Origin: Acidobacteriota bacterium
Lineage (GTDB): Bacteria; Acidobacteriota; Terriglobia; Terriglobales; Acidobacteriaceae
Direction: 5' to 3'
DNA length: 8,996 nucleotides
NCBI GenBank assembly: GCA_021810175.1
Contig: JAJZJJ010000078.1
Span: forward strand, 1-8,996
Part shown: in pieces, positions 1 through 6,500 of the stretch
How the letters are laid out: each line of letters begins with the position of its first letter
How positions within the stretch are numbered: the stretch's first letter is position 1
The notes under the pieces: model-generated
Told to the model about the DNA's origin: nothing
The model's database searches: none
Seen by the model: the letters and a program-made list of their open reading frames with translations, nothing else
Position numbers and translations under genes: made by a program

Positions 1-908
1 CCGCCGAAGGTGGTTCCGTGCATGCCCGCATGGATGGCCTGCGAGGCTTCTTCGGTGCAGAGCATGACGCCCATGGGAATTCCGCCGGCCAAAGGCTTGG
101 CCAGGGTGGTGACATCGGGCTGCACGCCATAGTGCTGGTAGGCGCACCAGCGGCCGGTGCGGCCCATGCCGGACTGGATTTCGTCGGCGATGAGCAGAGC
201 GCCGGTGGAGCGAGTCAGCTTGCGCGCCGCCTGAAGAAAGTCATGCGATACGGGGCATACGCCCCCTTCGCCCTGCACAGCCTCGACCAGCACCGCGCAC
301 ACTTCGCTGGAGAATTTTGCCTTCAGGTCGTCGACATCGTTAAAGCGGACGAACTCCACGTCCGGCATGACGGGATCGAATGGTTCGCGATACTTCTCTT
401 TCCATGTGACCGCAACGGAGCCCATCGTTCGGCCGTGGAAGCTGTTCTCGAGCGCAAGGAATTTTGTCCCGAGATGCGCACCCTGGCTGCGCCTGAGTTT
501 CGCATAAGCGCGGGCCAGTTTGAGAGCGGCTTCGTTGGCCTCGGCTCCGCTGTTGCAGAAGAAGGCGCGATCCATGCCCGTTGCTCTGGTGAGGCGCAAC
601 GCCACTTCCGCCTGTCCCTCGTGGAAATAGAGGTTGGAGATGTGCAGCAGTTTGCGGCTCTGCTCGGCGATGGCTTTCTCAATGGCCGGATGCGCGTAGC
701 CCAGCGCATTAACTCCGATACCGCTGAGCAGGTCGAGATAACGATCGCCGTTTTCGTCGATTAGATACACACCTTCGCCGCCGGCGAAGAGCAGCGGATA
801 GCGATCATAGGTACCCAGCAGGAGCCGCTTTTCGGCTTCACGCAGAGATTCGAGAGCGTTCTGCTTTGTTTCTGCCAGGGAGTTGTTCGTCAGCGTTGCG
901 TTGCTCAT
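1..908 (-). CDS. argD: Acetylornithine aminotransferase, C-terminus cut by window edge
   Basis: This PLP-dependent class-III aminotransferase converts N-acetylglutamate semialdehyde and glutamate to N-acetylornithine and 2-oxoglutarate in cytosolic arginine synthesis. I translated 302 residues from the ATG at 908; the frame is still open at base 1, and since the family is about 400 residues long, roughly the last quarter is missing. Visible motifs are NSGAEANEAALKLAR (PLP phosphate binding), FHGRTMGS, VEAVQGEGGV, ADEIQSGMGRTG with the pyridine-nitrogen Asp at about 242, and TLAKPLAGGIPMG with the Schiff-base Lys at about 271. The 29-residue Asp-Lys spacing is as in E. coli ArgD. The last visible motif is HGTTFGG. 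The start overlaps the argB stop as ATGA, which indicates translational coupling. A related ornithine or succinylornithine aminotransferase has the same fold, but the operon context favours argD. Confidence 0.95.
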   Translation of the reverse strand, partial: MSNATLTNNSLAETKQNALESLREAEKRLLLGTYDRYPLLFAGGEGVYLIDENGDRYLDLLSGIGVNALGYAHPAIEKAIAEQSRKLLHISNLYFHEGQAEVALRLTRATGMDRAFFCNSGAEANEAALKLARAYAKLRRSQGAHLGTKFLALENSFHGRTMGSVAVTWKEKYREPFDPVMPDVEFVRFNDVDDLKAKFSSEVCAVLVEAVQGEGGVCPVSHDFLQAARKLTRSTGALLIADEIQSGMGRTGRWCAYQHYGVQPDVTTLAKPLAGGIPMGVMLCTEEASQAIHAGMHGTTFG

Positions 909-1687
909 GCCACCATCACCTCCGTGCCATAAGTCACGCGTGAACTGCACAGATCCGGCAGTGCCTCGGCTGCTGTTGCCGGCAGAATGCGCACCCGGCG
1001 AACGCCGTTGAGAAGGGCCTCACGGCAGGCACCCAGCTTCGGCAACATGCCGCCCTTGATCACTTCATCGCGAGTGAGCGCCGCAATCTGATCGATGCTC
1101 AGCCAGCGCATCACGCTGCCATCGGCGTCGAGCACCCCGGGCACATCGGTGAGAAACACGAGTGCATCGGCTTTGCAGGCTCCGGCGCAGGCTGCGGCCA
1201 TCTCGTCGGCGTTGATGTTGTAGTATTGCCCGTCGAAACCAAGGGCGATGCTGGAAATGACGGGAACGGCGCTCATCTGCCAGATGGCTTCGAGCCAGCG
1301 TGGATCGGCGGATGCGATTTCGCCGACAAAACCGAGGTCGGGCGATGTGTGCTTTTTGCGGGCCCGAAAGACGAGGCCGTCGCCGCCCGACAATCCTACA
1401 GCCGGTTGTCCGTGCGATCCCAGCGCGGCGACCAGGGCTTTGTTGACGCCGCCTCCGAGCACCATGAGCGCGGTATCGCGGGTTTCGGCGTCGGTGATGC
1501 GGAGTCCGGAAACGAACTGGCTCTGCTTGCCCATCTGTTTCAGAGTCCGCGTGAGCTGCACCCCGCCTCCGTGCACCAGGGCCACCTGATTGCCGTCCTT
1601 CGACAGTTCGGCAATTGCTTTGGCACATTGATGCAGGAGATCGGGGTTCTCCAGAGTTGCGCCACCGAGTTTGACCACATATCTCAT
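905..1687 (-). CDS. argB: Acetylglutamate kinase (NAGK)
   Basis: This cytosolic amino-acid kinase phosphorylates N-acetyl-L-glutamate with ATP, the second step of arginine synthesis. The protein has 260 residues. Catalytic and binding residues match E. coli NAGK almost number for number: VKLGG near the N-terminus (Lys6), HGGG at 39-42, SGLR with substrate-binding Arg63, NINADE with Asn157 and Asp161, FLTDVPGVLD for nucleotide binding, and GGMLPKL with Lys217. The protein begins five residues before the catalytic Lys, so it lacks the N-terminal helix that builds hexamers in arginine-inhibited NAGKs (family knowledge). It therefore probably is a dimer that is not feedback-inhibited by arginine (inference). 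A weak GAAGGGA ribosome site precedes the ATG. Its neighbour argC ends 21 bp upstream and argD overlaps by 4 bases. No argJ lies between argC and argB. Confidence 0.96.
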   Translation of the reverse strand: MRYVVKLGGATLENPDLLHQCAKAIAELSKDGNQVALVHGGGVQLTRTLKQMGKQSQFVSGLRITDAETRDTALMVLGGGVNKALVAALGSHGQPAVGLSGGDGLVFRARKKHTSPDLGFVGEIASADPRWLEAIWQMSAVPVISSIALGFDGQYYNINADEMAAACAGACKADALVFLTDVPGVLDADGSVMRWLSIDQIAALTRDEVIKGGMLPKLGACREALLNGVRRVRILPATAAEALPDLCSSRVTYGTEVMVA

Positions 1688-1708
1688 CTCAGTCCCTTCG
1701 CCTGTCGC

Positions 1709-2776
1709 TTACCGCAGGCCGTCCGCTTCCTGAAAGCCGCACATCAAGTTCAGATTCTGCACCGCCTGTCCGGCAGCGCCTTTGAGCAAATTGTCCAGGC
1801 AGGATACGATCACACATCGTCGCCCGTCGGAGGCGAGCTGAAAGCCAATATCGCAATAGCTAGTGTTCACTGAATACTGGATCTGCGGAAGCTGCCCGGC
1901 CGGGAAGAGGCGCACCATCGGGCTTTCCGCAAACCACTCGCGATACAGGCTCTCGATTTCGTCGGCCTGGCGCGGTTCGCTGAGCCACACATAGATTGTC
2001 GAGAGGATGCCGCGTGGGATCGGGAGCAGATGCGGCGTAAATACAATCTGATCGGCGCGAAGATCGAGCTGCTCCAGCAGTTCGCCGGTGTGCCGGTGCG
2101 AGAAGACGCCATAAGCCGACAGATTGTTGGCCGCGTACATGAAGTGGGTTTTCGCGGTGGGTGCCTTGCCGGCGCCGGAAACGCCAGACTTGGAATCGGA
2201 GACGATTCCACGATCGGCATCGATCCAGCCAGCCGAGACAAGCGGCTTGAGCGGCAGAATCACCGAGGTCGAGTAGCAGCCTGGGTTGGCTACCAGAGCC
2301 GCGTCCCGAATCTCATTGCGATGCAGCTCCGGCATTCCGTAGACGGCTTTGGCCTGGATTGCCGCGGCTGCGTGCGAATCCTCGTCGGCAAACTTGTAAG
2401 CTGCGCGATTGGAAGCGTCGTTCAGGCGCCATGCACCGCTGAGATCAATGACGCGAAGCCCATGTTCAAGTGCCAGGGGGACCCATTCGCGCGACTGTTC
2501 ATGGGGAGTGGCGAGAAAGAGCACGTCCACGCCGCGCGCTTCGAGGAGTTCCCAGGAGAAGGGCTGAATCTTCAGTGCGTCGGCGCCCAGGCCCCTGCCA
2601 TTGTTGTCCATGAGCTGCGGGTGTACGGCTGCCAGGGGTTCGGCGTCGGATCCGGCGCGCCCGAGAAACAGGGGTGGCTTTCCGGCAAGGCGGGGATGAT
2701 GCAGGAGCAGGCGCGCCAGTTCCATGCCCGCGTAGCCGCTAACTCCCAGGACCGCTGTCTGAACTCTTGTCTCCAT
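1709..2776 (-). CDS. argC: N-acetyl-gamma-glutamyl-phosphate reductase
   Basis: This enzyme reduces N-acetylglutamyl phosphate to the semialdehyde with NADPH, the third step of arginine synthesis. It has 355 residues from the chosen ATG, normal for the family. It opens with the Rossmann dinucleotide motif GVSGYAGMELARLL (residues 11-24). The catalytic Cys is about residue 167 in NPGCYST, followed by SGVSGAGK (197-204) and the HRHTGE motif (227-232) with the conserved catalytic His. The frame is open upstream to a TTG at 2830, but the ATG at 2776 is preferred because AGGAG lies just before it and the Rossmann fold starts a few residues later. It is the second gene of the leftward operon, 127 bp after argR, and is followed 21 bp later by argB. 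Confidence 0.96.
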   Translation of the reverse strand: METRVQTAVLGVSGYAGMELARLLLHHPRLAGKPPLFLGRAGSDAEPLAAVHPQLMDNNGRGLGADALKIQPFSWELLEARGVDVLFLATPHEQSREWVPLALEHGLRVIDLSGAWRLNDASNRAAYKFADEDSHAAAAIQAKAVYGMPELHRNEIRDAALVANPGCYSTSVILPLKPLVSAGWIDADRGIVSDSKSGVSGAGKAPTAKTHFMYAANNLSAYGVFSHRHTGELLEQLDLRADQIVFTPHLLPIPRGILSTIYVWLSEPRQADEIESLYREWFAESPMVRLFPAGQLPQIQYSVNTSYCDIGFQLASDGRRCVIVSCLDNLLKGAAGQAVQNLNLMCGFQEADGLR

Positions 2777-2779
2777 CAA

Positions 2780-2784
2780 CTCCT
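2780..2784 (-). promoter_or_regulatory. Ribosome binding site of argC
   Basis: The minus strand reads AGGAG followed by TTG and then the ATG at 2776. The 3-base spacer is short, but this is the strongest Shine-Dalgarno match in the operon. It decides the argC start against the upstream TTG at 2830. Confidence 0.6.
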
Positions 2785-2807
2785 GCCTTGCCTCAGTGGT
2801 GCAAACT

Positions 2808-2851
2808 GCAAAATGAATTGGACCCTGCAATCCCGCAATCGATTCATTTGC
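2808..2851 (-). repeat. Inverted repeat / stem-loop between argR and argC
   Basis: On the minus strand GCAAATGAAT (2851-2842) pairs with ATTCATTTTGC (2818-2808). This gives a 10-bp stem with one bulged T and a loop of about 23 bases. The loop holds an adjacent tandem 8-mer, on the plus strand CTGCAATC (2825-2832) then CCGCAATC (2833-2840). There is no T-run after the stem, so it is not a standard terminator. It lies 31 bp before the argC ATG. The arms contain TGAAT and ATTCA, which resemble ARG-box half-sites, but they stand 23 bases apart instead of 4. The structure is visible in sequence; its function is unknown. Confidence 0.4.
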
Positions 2852-2882
2852 CGTCGAATTTATCGGGCTTTGCGGTTTGCGG

Positions 2883-2897
2883 CGCCGGCTTCCGGCG
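2883..2897 (-). other. GC-rich hairpin directly after argR stop
   Basis: A perfect 6-bp all-G/C stem, CGCCGG and CCGGCG around a 3-base loop, begins 6 bases after the argR TGA. No T-run follows on the minus strand, so full intrinsic termination is unlikely. It could act as an mRNA-stabilising or pausing hairpin that makes argR and argCBD levels differ. Random occurrence in GC-rich DNA is also possible. Confidence 0.35.
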
Positions 2898-2903
2898 GGT
2901 ACC

Positions 2904-3353
2904 TCAGCCGATCATTCGCTCCAGCCTTTCGCGCAGCGTGGCCGCATGTTTCTGGTCCTGGCAAATGATCAGCACCGTATCGTCTCCAGCCAGTGTTCCG
3001 ACCACTTCGCGCCAGGTTTCGTTATCGATGGCCAGAGCCACCGGCTGAGCTCCACCGCTGGTGGTGCGCAGGACGAGCTGATTCTGCGCCTGTCGCACGG
3101 CCAAACCGAAGCTGTTGAGAATGTCATCGACTGTGGGCTGGTCGTCCTCCACAGAGACGTGACCGTTGCCAGCCGGGATAGCATAGCCTTTGGGGCCCTT
3201 GTACAGCCGCAATTCATGGACGTCGCGCGAAAGCGTGGCCTGCGTTACATCGAAGCCGCGCCGCATCAGCCTGCGCCGCAACTCGTCCTGACTGGTAATG
3301 ATTTCGGCCGCCACCAACTGCCGGATGGTGCTGTGCCGTTCCTGTTTGCTCAC
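2904..3353 (-). CDS. argR: Arginine repressor ArgR
   Basis: This arginine-sensing transcription factor binds ARG boxes as a hexamer and represses arginine synthesis genes. From the GTG at 3353 the protein has 149 residues, the same size class as B. subtilis AhrC. The N-terminal winged helix (about 1-70) opens with SKQERHSTIRQLV, and the recognition-helix segment TQATLSRDVHELRL (37-50) carries the conserved Ser-Arg. The C-terminal oligomerisation and arginine-binding domain contains GTLAGDDTVL, whose two Asp residues (124, 125) are the usual arginine ligands. GTG was chosen because the family normally starts one or two residues before KQERH. The frame runs open to 3464, but that extension would translate the operator. 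No standard ribosome site directly precedes the GTG; see the leader hairpin. It is the first gene of argR-argC-argB-argD, and autoregulation is likely because two ARG-box-like sites lie 37-75 bp upstream. Confidence 0.93.
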   Translation of the reverse strand: MSKQERHSTIRQLVAAEIITSQDELRRRLMRRGFDVTQATLSRDVHELRLYKGPKGYAIPAGNGHVSVEDDQPTVDDILNSFGLAVRQAQNQLVLRTTSGGAQPVALAIDNETWREVVGTLAGDDTVLIICQDQKHAATLRERLERMIG

Positions 3354-3390
3354 ACGAAAAACCGCGGCCAGGACAACGGGCCGCCCCTCT
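3354..3390 (-). promoter_or_regulatory. argR leader: hairpin plus T-run (candidate attenuator or SD-looping element)
   Basis: The minus strand reads AGAGGG (3390-3385), then GCGGCC (3384-3379), a 9-base loop, GGCCGC (3369-3364), then GGTTTTTCGT immediately before the argR GTG. The stem is a perfect 6 bp of only G and C, followed after two bases by five T. This is the layout of an intrinsic terminator. Alternatively, folding of the stem would bring the Shine-Dalgarno-like AGAGGG to about 10 bases from the GTG, which otherwise lacks one. The sequence shows the hairpin; either role is inference. Confidence 0.4.
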
Positions 3391-3407
3391 ATGCATAAAA
3401 ATACAGA
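3390..3407. promoter_or_regulatory. ARG box 1 (ArgR operator)
   Basis: The 14-bp core TGCATAAAAATACA (3392-3405) matches the enterobacterial ARG-box core TGAATwwwwATTCA at all but one base in each half, and resembles B. subtilis ARG boxes, which use TGAAT and TGCA halves around an A-rich centre. It lies between argR and gltB and overlaps the proposed argR -10 region. Confidence 0.65.
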
Positions 3408-3427
3408 AATGATGTATAAATATGCAA
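3398..3427 (-). promoter_or_regulatory. Candidate promoter of argR-argCBD
   Basis: On the minus strand a -35-like TTGCAT (3427-3422) is followed after 18 bp by TATTTT (3403-3398). An alternative -10 is TGTATT (3405-3400) at 16 bp. Both elements lie inside the two ARG boxes, so bound ArgR would block RNA polymerase. The predicted transcript start near 3391 leaves a leader of about 38 bases. The element matches are moderate. Confidence 0.4.
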
Positions 3428-3428
3428 G
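3411..3428. promoter_or_regulatory. ARG box 2 (ArgR operator)
   Basis: The core TGTATAAATATGCA (3413-3426) again differs from TGAATwwwwATTCA at one base per half. Its reverse complement equals box 1 at 11 of 14 positions, so the two boxes form one large dyad centred at 3409. The 18-bp boxes are separated by exactly 3 bp (centres 21 bp apart), the arrangement known for paired ARG boxes bound by one ArgR hexamer. Confidence 0.65.
3415..3420 (+). promoter_or_regulatory. Candidate -10 element for gltB
   Basis: TATAAA on the plus strand matches the sigma-70 -10 consensus at five of six bases and lies within ARG box 2. The corresponding -35 position (TGCATA, 3392-3397) is poor. If used, it gives a leader of over 100 bases, containing a small stem AAAAG-TTCG-CTTTT at 3491-3504. 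A competing -10 candidate is TATAGT at 3531-3536, right next to the start. Confidence 0.25.
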
Positions 3429-3518
3429 GGGCTCCCGAAAAAAGGAAGGCGTCCCACGTGGCAATCTGCCGCCGCTGCCAAATTCCTCGAAAAAGTTCGC
3501 TTTTGCCCTCCGAGAGAA

Positions 3519-3525
3519 AAGGAAG
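3519..3525 (+). promoter_or_regulatory. Shine-Dalgarno-like site of gltB
   Basis: AAGGAAG lies 10 bases before a TTG at 3536 and 16 bases before the ATG at 3542, both in frame. Spacing favours TTG and codon preference favours ATG; the two choices differ by only two residues of a propeptide that is expected to be removed. Confidence 0.35.
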
Positions 3526-3541
3526 ACCGTTATAGTTGGAT

Positions 3542-6500
3542 ATGGGAACGAGAAACAGTGCTGAACCGGCCGTGTCGACCGGCGGCCCCCGCCCCAATCT
3601 GATCGATCCGCGCTTCGATCATGAATCGTGCGGCGTCGGCTTTGTCGCCACCCTTGAGAACCAGCCTTCGCATGAAATCCTTCGGAAAGCGCTGACCGCG
3701 CTGGCGCGCCTCGCGCATCGAGGCGCTGTTGCCGCCGATGGAAAATCGAGCGACGGGATCGGGATCAATACGGCAATTCCTCGTGAGCTGCTGCTGGCTT
3801 CCGCCGGGATTGCACTGGAGTCGACTCGGATTCTGGGCGTTGGGATGGTCTTTCTGCCGACCGACGCGGCGGCGTCGCAGGCGGCCGTTCGCGTGCTTGA
3901 GGAAGCGATTAAGGCGCAGGGGTTTACCATTCTTGCCTGGCGCGATGTTCCCACGCGGCCCGAGATTTTGGGTGAAATCGCCCTCTCGACGCTACCGGTG
4001 ATTCGACAGATTCTGGTGACCGATGGCACCGGTGCGGAGCGCAGAGATGTGGACCGCCGTCTGTATCTGGCGAGGAAGCAGTTCGAGCGCGCCTCAGTCG
4101 AAGGCTACGTCTGTTCGCTTTCGTCGTCATCCATCGTTTACAAGGCGATGTGCGCCAGTCACCTGCTGCCGGAGTTCTATCCGGATTTGGCAGATCCGCG
4201 TTATGTGACGCCGTTTGCTCTCTTCCATCAGCGCTACGCCACGAACGTGGCCCCTTCCTGGGATCGCGCGCAGCCGTTTCGCGTTCTTGGGCACAACGGA
4301 GAAATCAACACGATCTGGGGCAATCGTGCCCGCATGAACGCGCGTTCGGCCACGCTTCCCGATGAGTTGCAGCCGATCTTTACACCGAGCGGCTCCGATT
4401 CCACCAGTCTGGACGAAGTGATCGAGATGCTGGCCCACAATGGCCGCACGGTTGCGGAGTCCGTCCGTATGGTCATTCCTCCAGCGGAAAGTGGGCGTCA
4501 TTCGGCATTCCTTGCCTACCACGGTGACTGCATTGAGCCATGGGATGGACCTGCGGCCGTGGCCTTTACGGACGGACGCATGATCGGTGCGGCCCTGGAC
4601 CGCAACGGCCTGCGTCCCTGCCGCTTCTTCGTTACAGAAGACCGCCTGGTGGTTGCTGGCTCAGAGGCCGGTCTGGTGGATCTCGATCCTGAAACGATTG
4701 TGCATAGCGGCCGCCTGGGACCCGGTCAGATGCTGCTGGCCGATCTCGAAAATCACATCTTTTACGAAGACGAGGATCTGCAGGCGCATTTCGACAGCTC
4801 CGCGCCGGAGTACGAGAAGCTGCTGGACAACACCACTCTCGATACAAATTTGGCAGTGGCCACGCTTGACGCCGGGGAACTGAATCGTCTCCATCTTGGC
4901 TTTGGCTATACGAAGGAAGACGTCAATATGATTCTCAGACCCATGGCTGTCGACGGCAAGGATGCTGTCTGGTCAATGGGCGACGATACGCCGATCGCGC
5001 CACTGGCTCGTTCGCCGCGGCCGGTATATGCCTTCTTTCGCCAGCGTTTTGCACAGGTCACGAATCCGCCGATCGACTCGCTGCGCGAGGCTTGTGTGAT
5101 CCAGCTTCACACGCGGCTGGGACCCTGGCCGCACATTCTGAACACGCGGGAGCCACTGCCGGGTCTGTCGCTGAAGTCGCCGTTTTTGTCGCTTTCGCAG
5201 ATGGATTCGCTGCACAGCCGCAAGCACGATCTGGCGGGCAATCTGCCGCTGGCGGTGCTGGACTGCGTCTTTAGCCCTGGCTGTAACATCGTTACGGCGA
5301 TTGACGATCTGTGCCAGAAGGCGGTTGAGCTGGTTCGGGGTGGCGCGGCGATTTTGCTTCTCACTGACCGCGGTTGCGGAGAGCATGCGATTCCCGTTCC
5401 TATGGCGATGGCGCTTGGGGCAGTCCATCATGCCCTGATTCGGGCAGGCCAGCGGGTGCGGGTTGGACTTGCAGTTGAAGCCGGTGACTGCCGCGACCTC
5501 CACCATGCGGCAGTCCTGCTGGGGATGGGCGCCGGGGCGGTTTGTCCCTGGCTGGCGCTGGAGACGGCGCGTCAGATCGATCCGGAAAAGGGCGAAGAAA
5601 ACCTGCTGCATGCGCTTGACCTGGGGCTCGCCAAGATTATGTCGAAGATGGGGATCTCGGTGGTGGACAGCTACCGCGGCTCGCACCTCTTCGATTGCCT
5701 TGGGCTTAGTCAGGAGGTCGTGGATCGGTGTTTCGAAGGCACTCCGGCTCCCATTGGCGGCATCGGATTCTCTGCGCTGGAGGCTGGCGTTCGCGAACTC
5801 TGGTTCGGGGCTCAGGGCAATGGCGAGTCCGAGAATTCTGAAGCTGGCGATTCCGGTGGCCCGCTGGTGACGATCGCTGCCACCCGGGATCTGCCGGACT
5901 ACGGCTGGGTGCGTTTCCGGAAGGCCGACAAATCTGAGCCGCATGGCTGGCAGCCACAGACAGTGCGTGCGCTGCAGACGGTTGCCGGATCGACTCGCGC
6001 GGCTACATCGGCCGCCGATCCGGCCGCTGCGTGGGCCGCATTCTCCACTCAGGCGGCACAGAAGGATCCGAGTGTCCTGCGGGATTTGCTGGACATGCGG
6101 GTTGCCAGTCAGCCCCTGAAGCTCGACGATGTTGAGCCGGCGTCGAACCTCTACCATCGGTTTATTGCCAGTGCCATGTCACTGGGATCGTTGAGCCCGG
6201 AGGCACACCAGACGATTACCGCAGCGATGAACATGCTTGGCGGCCGTTCCAACACGGGCGAGGGCGGGGAAGATCCGGCGGTGTACACGCCGGATGTCGA
6301 TCTCCCACTGGTGAACCGTACGGTGCCAGCGCATCTGCTGAATAACAAGGTGAAGCAGGTGGCCTCGGCGCGGTTTGGTGTGACCGCGCAGTACCTGATG
6401 CATGCCGACGAGATCGAGATCAAGATTGCTCAGGGGTCGAAGCCGGGTGAAGGCGGCCAGCTTCCGGGTCATAAGGTAACGGAGCTGATTGCTCGTCTGC

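Noticed and set aside
18..764. Open frame of 248 codons on the plus strand
   Set aside because: It is antisense to argD, whose catalytic motifs run throughout this stretch; the translation shows no family features.
2777..2830. Upstream TTG start for argC, adding 18 residues
   Set aside because: The ATG at 2776 has an AGGAG site and sits just before the Rossmann motif; the extra stretch would also cover the inverted-repeat region.
2814..2846. TGAAT and ATTCA in the argR-argC gap as a further ARG box
   Set aside because: The halves are 23 bases apart instead of 4, and neither has a matching partner half at the correct distance.
2030..2968. Open frame of 312 codons on the plus strand
   Set aside because: It is antisense to argC and the argR 3' end, crosses their intergenic gap and has no recognisable domain.
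3454..3461. Palindrome CCACGTGG in the argR-gltB region
   Set aside because: An isolated 8-bp palindrome with no second copy or promoter relation; expected by chance in GC-rich DNA.
4973..6157. Long open frame of 394 codons on the minus strand opposite gltB
   Set aside because: It lies entirely antisense to well-conserved gltB, is rich in Arg, Gln and His without any recognisable motif, and is explained by the GC-biased codon use of gltB.
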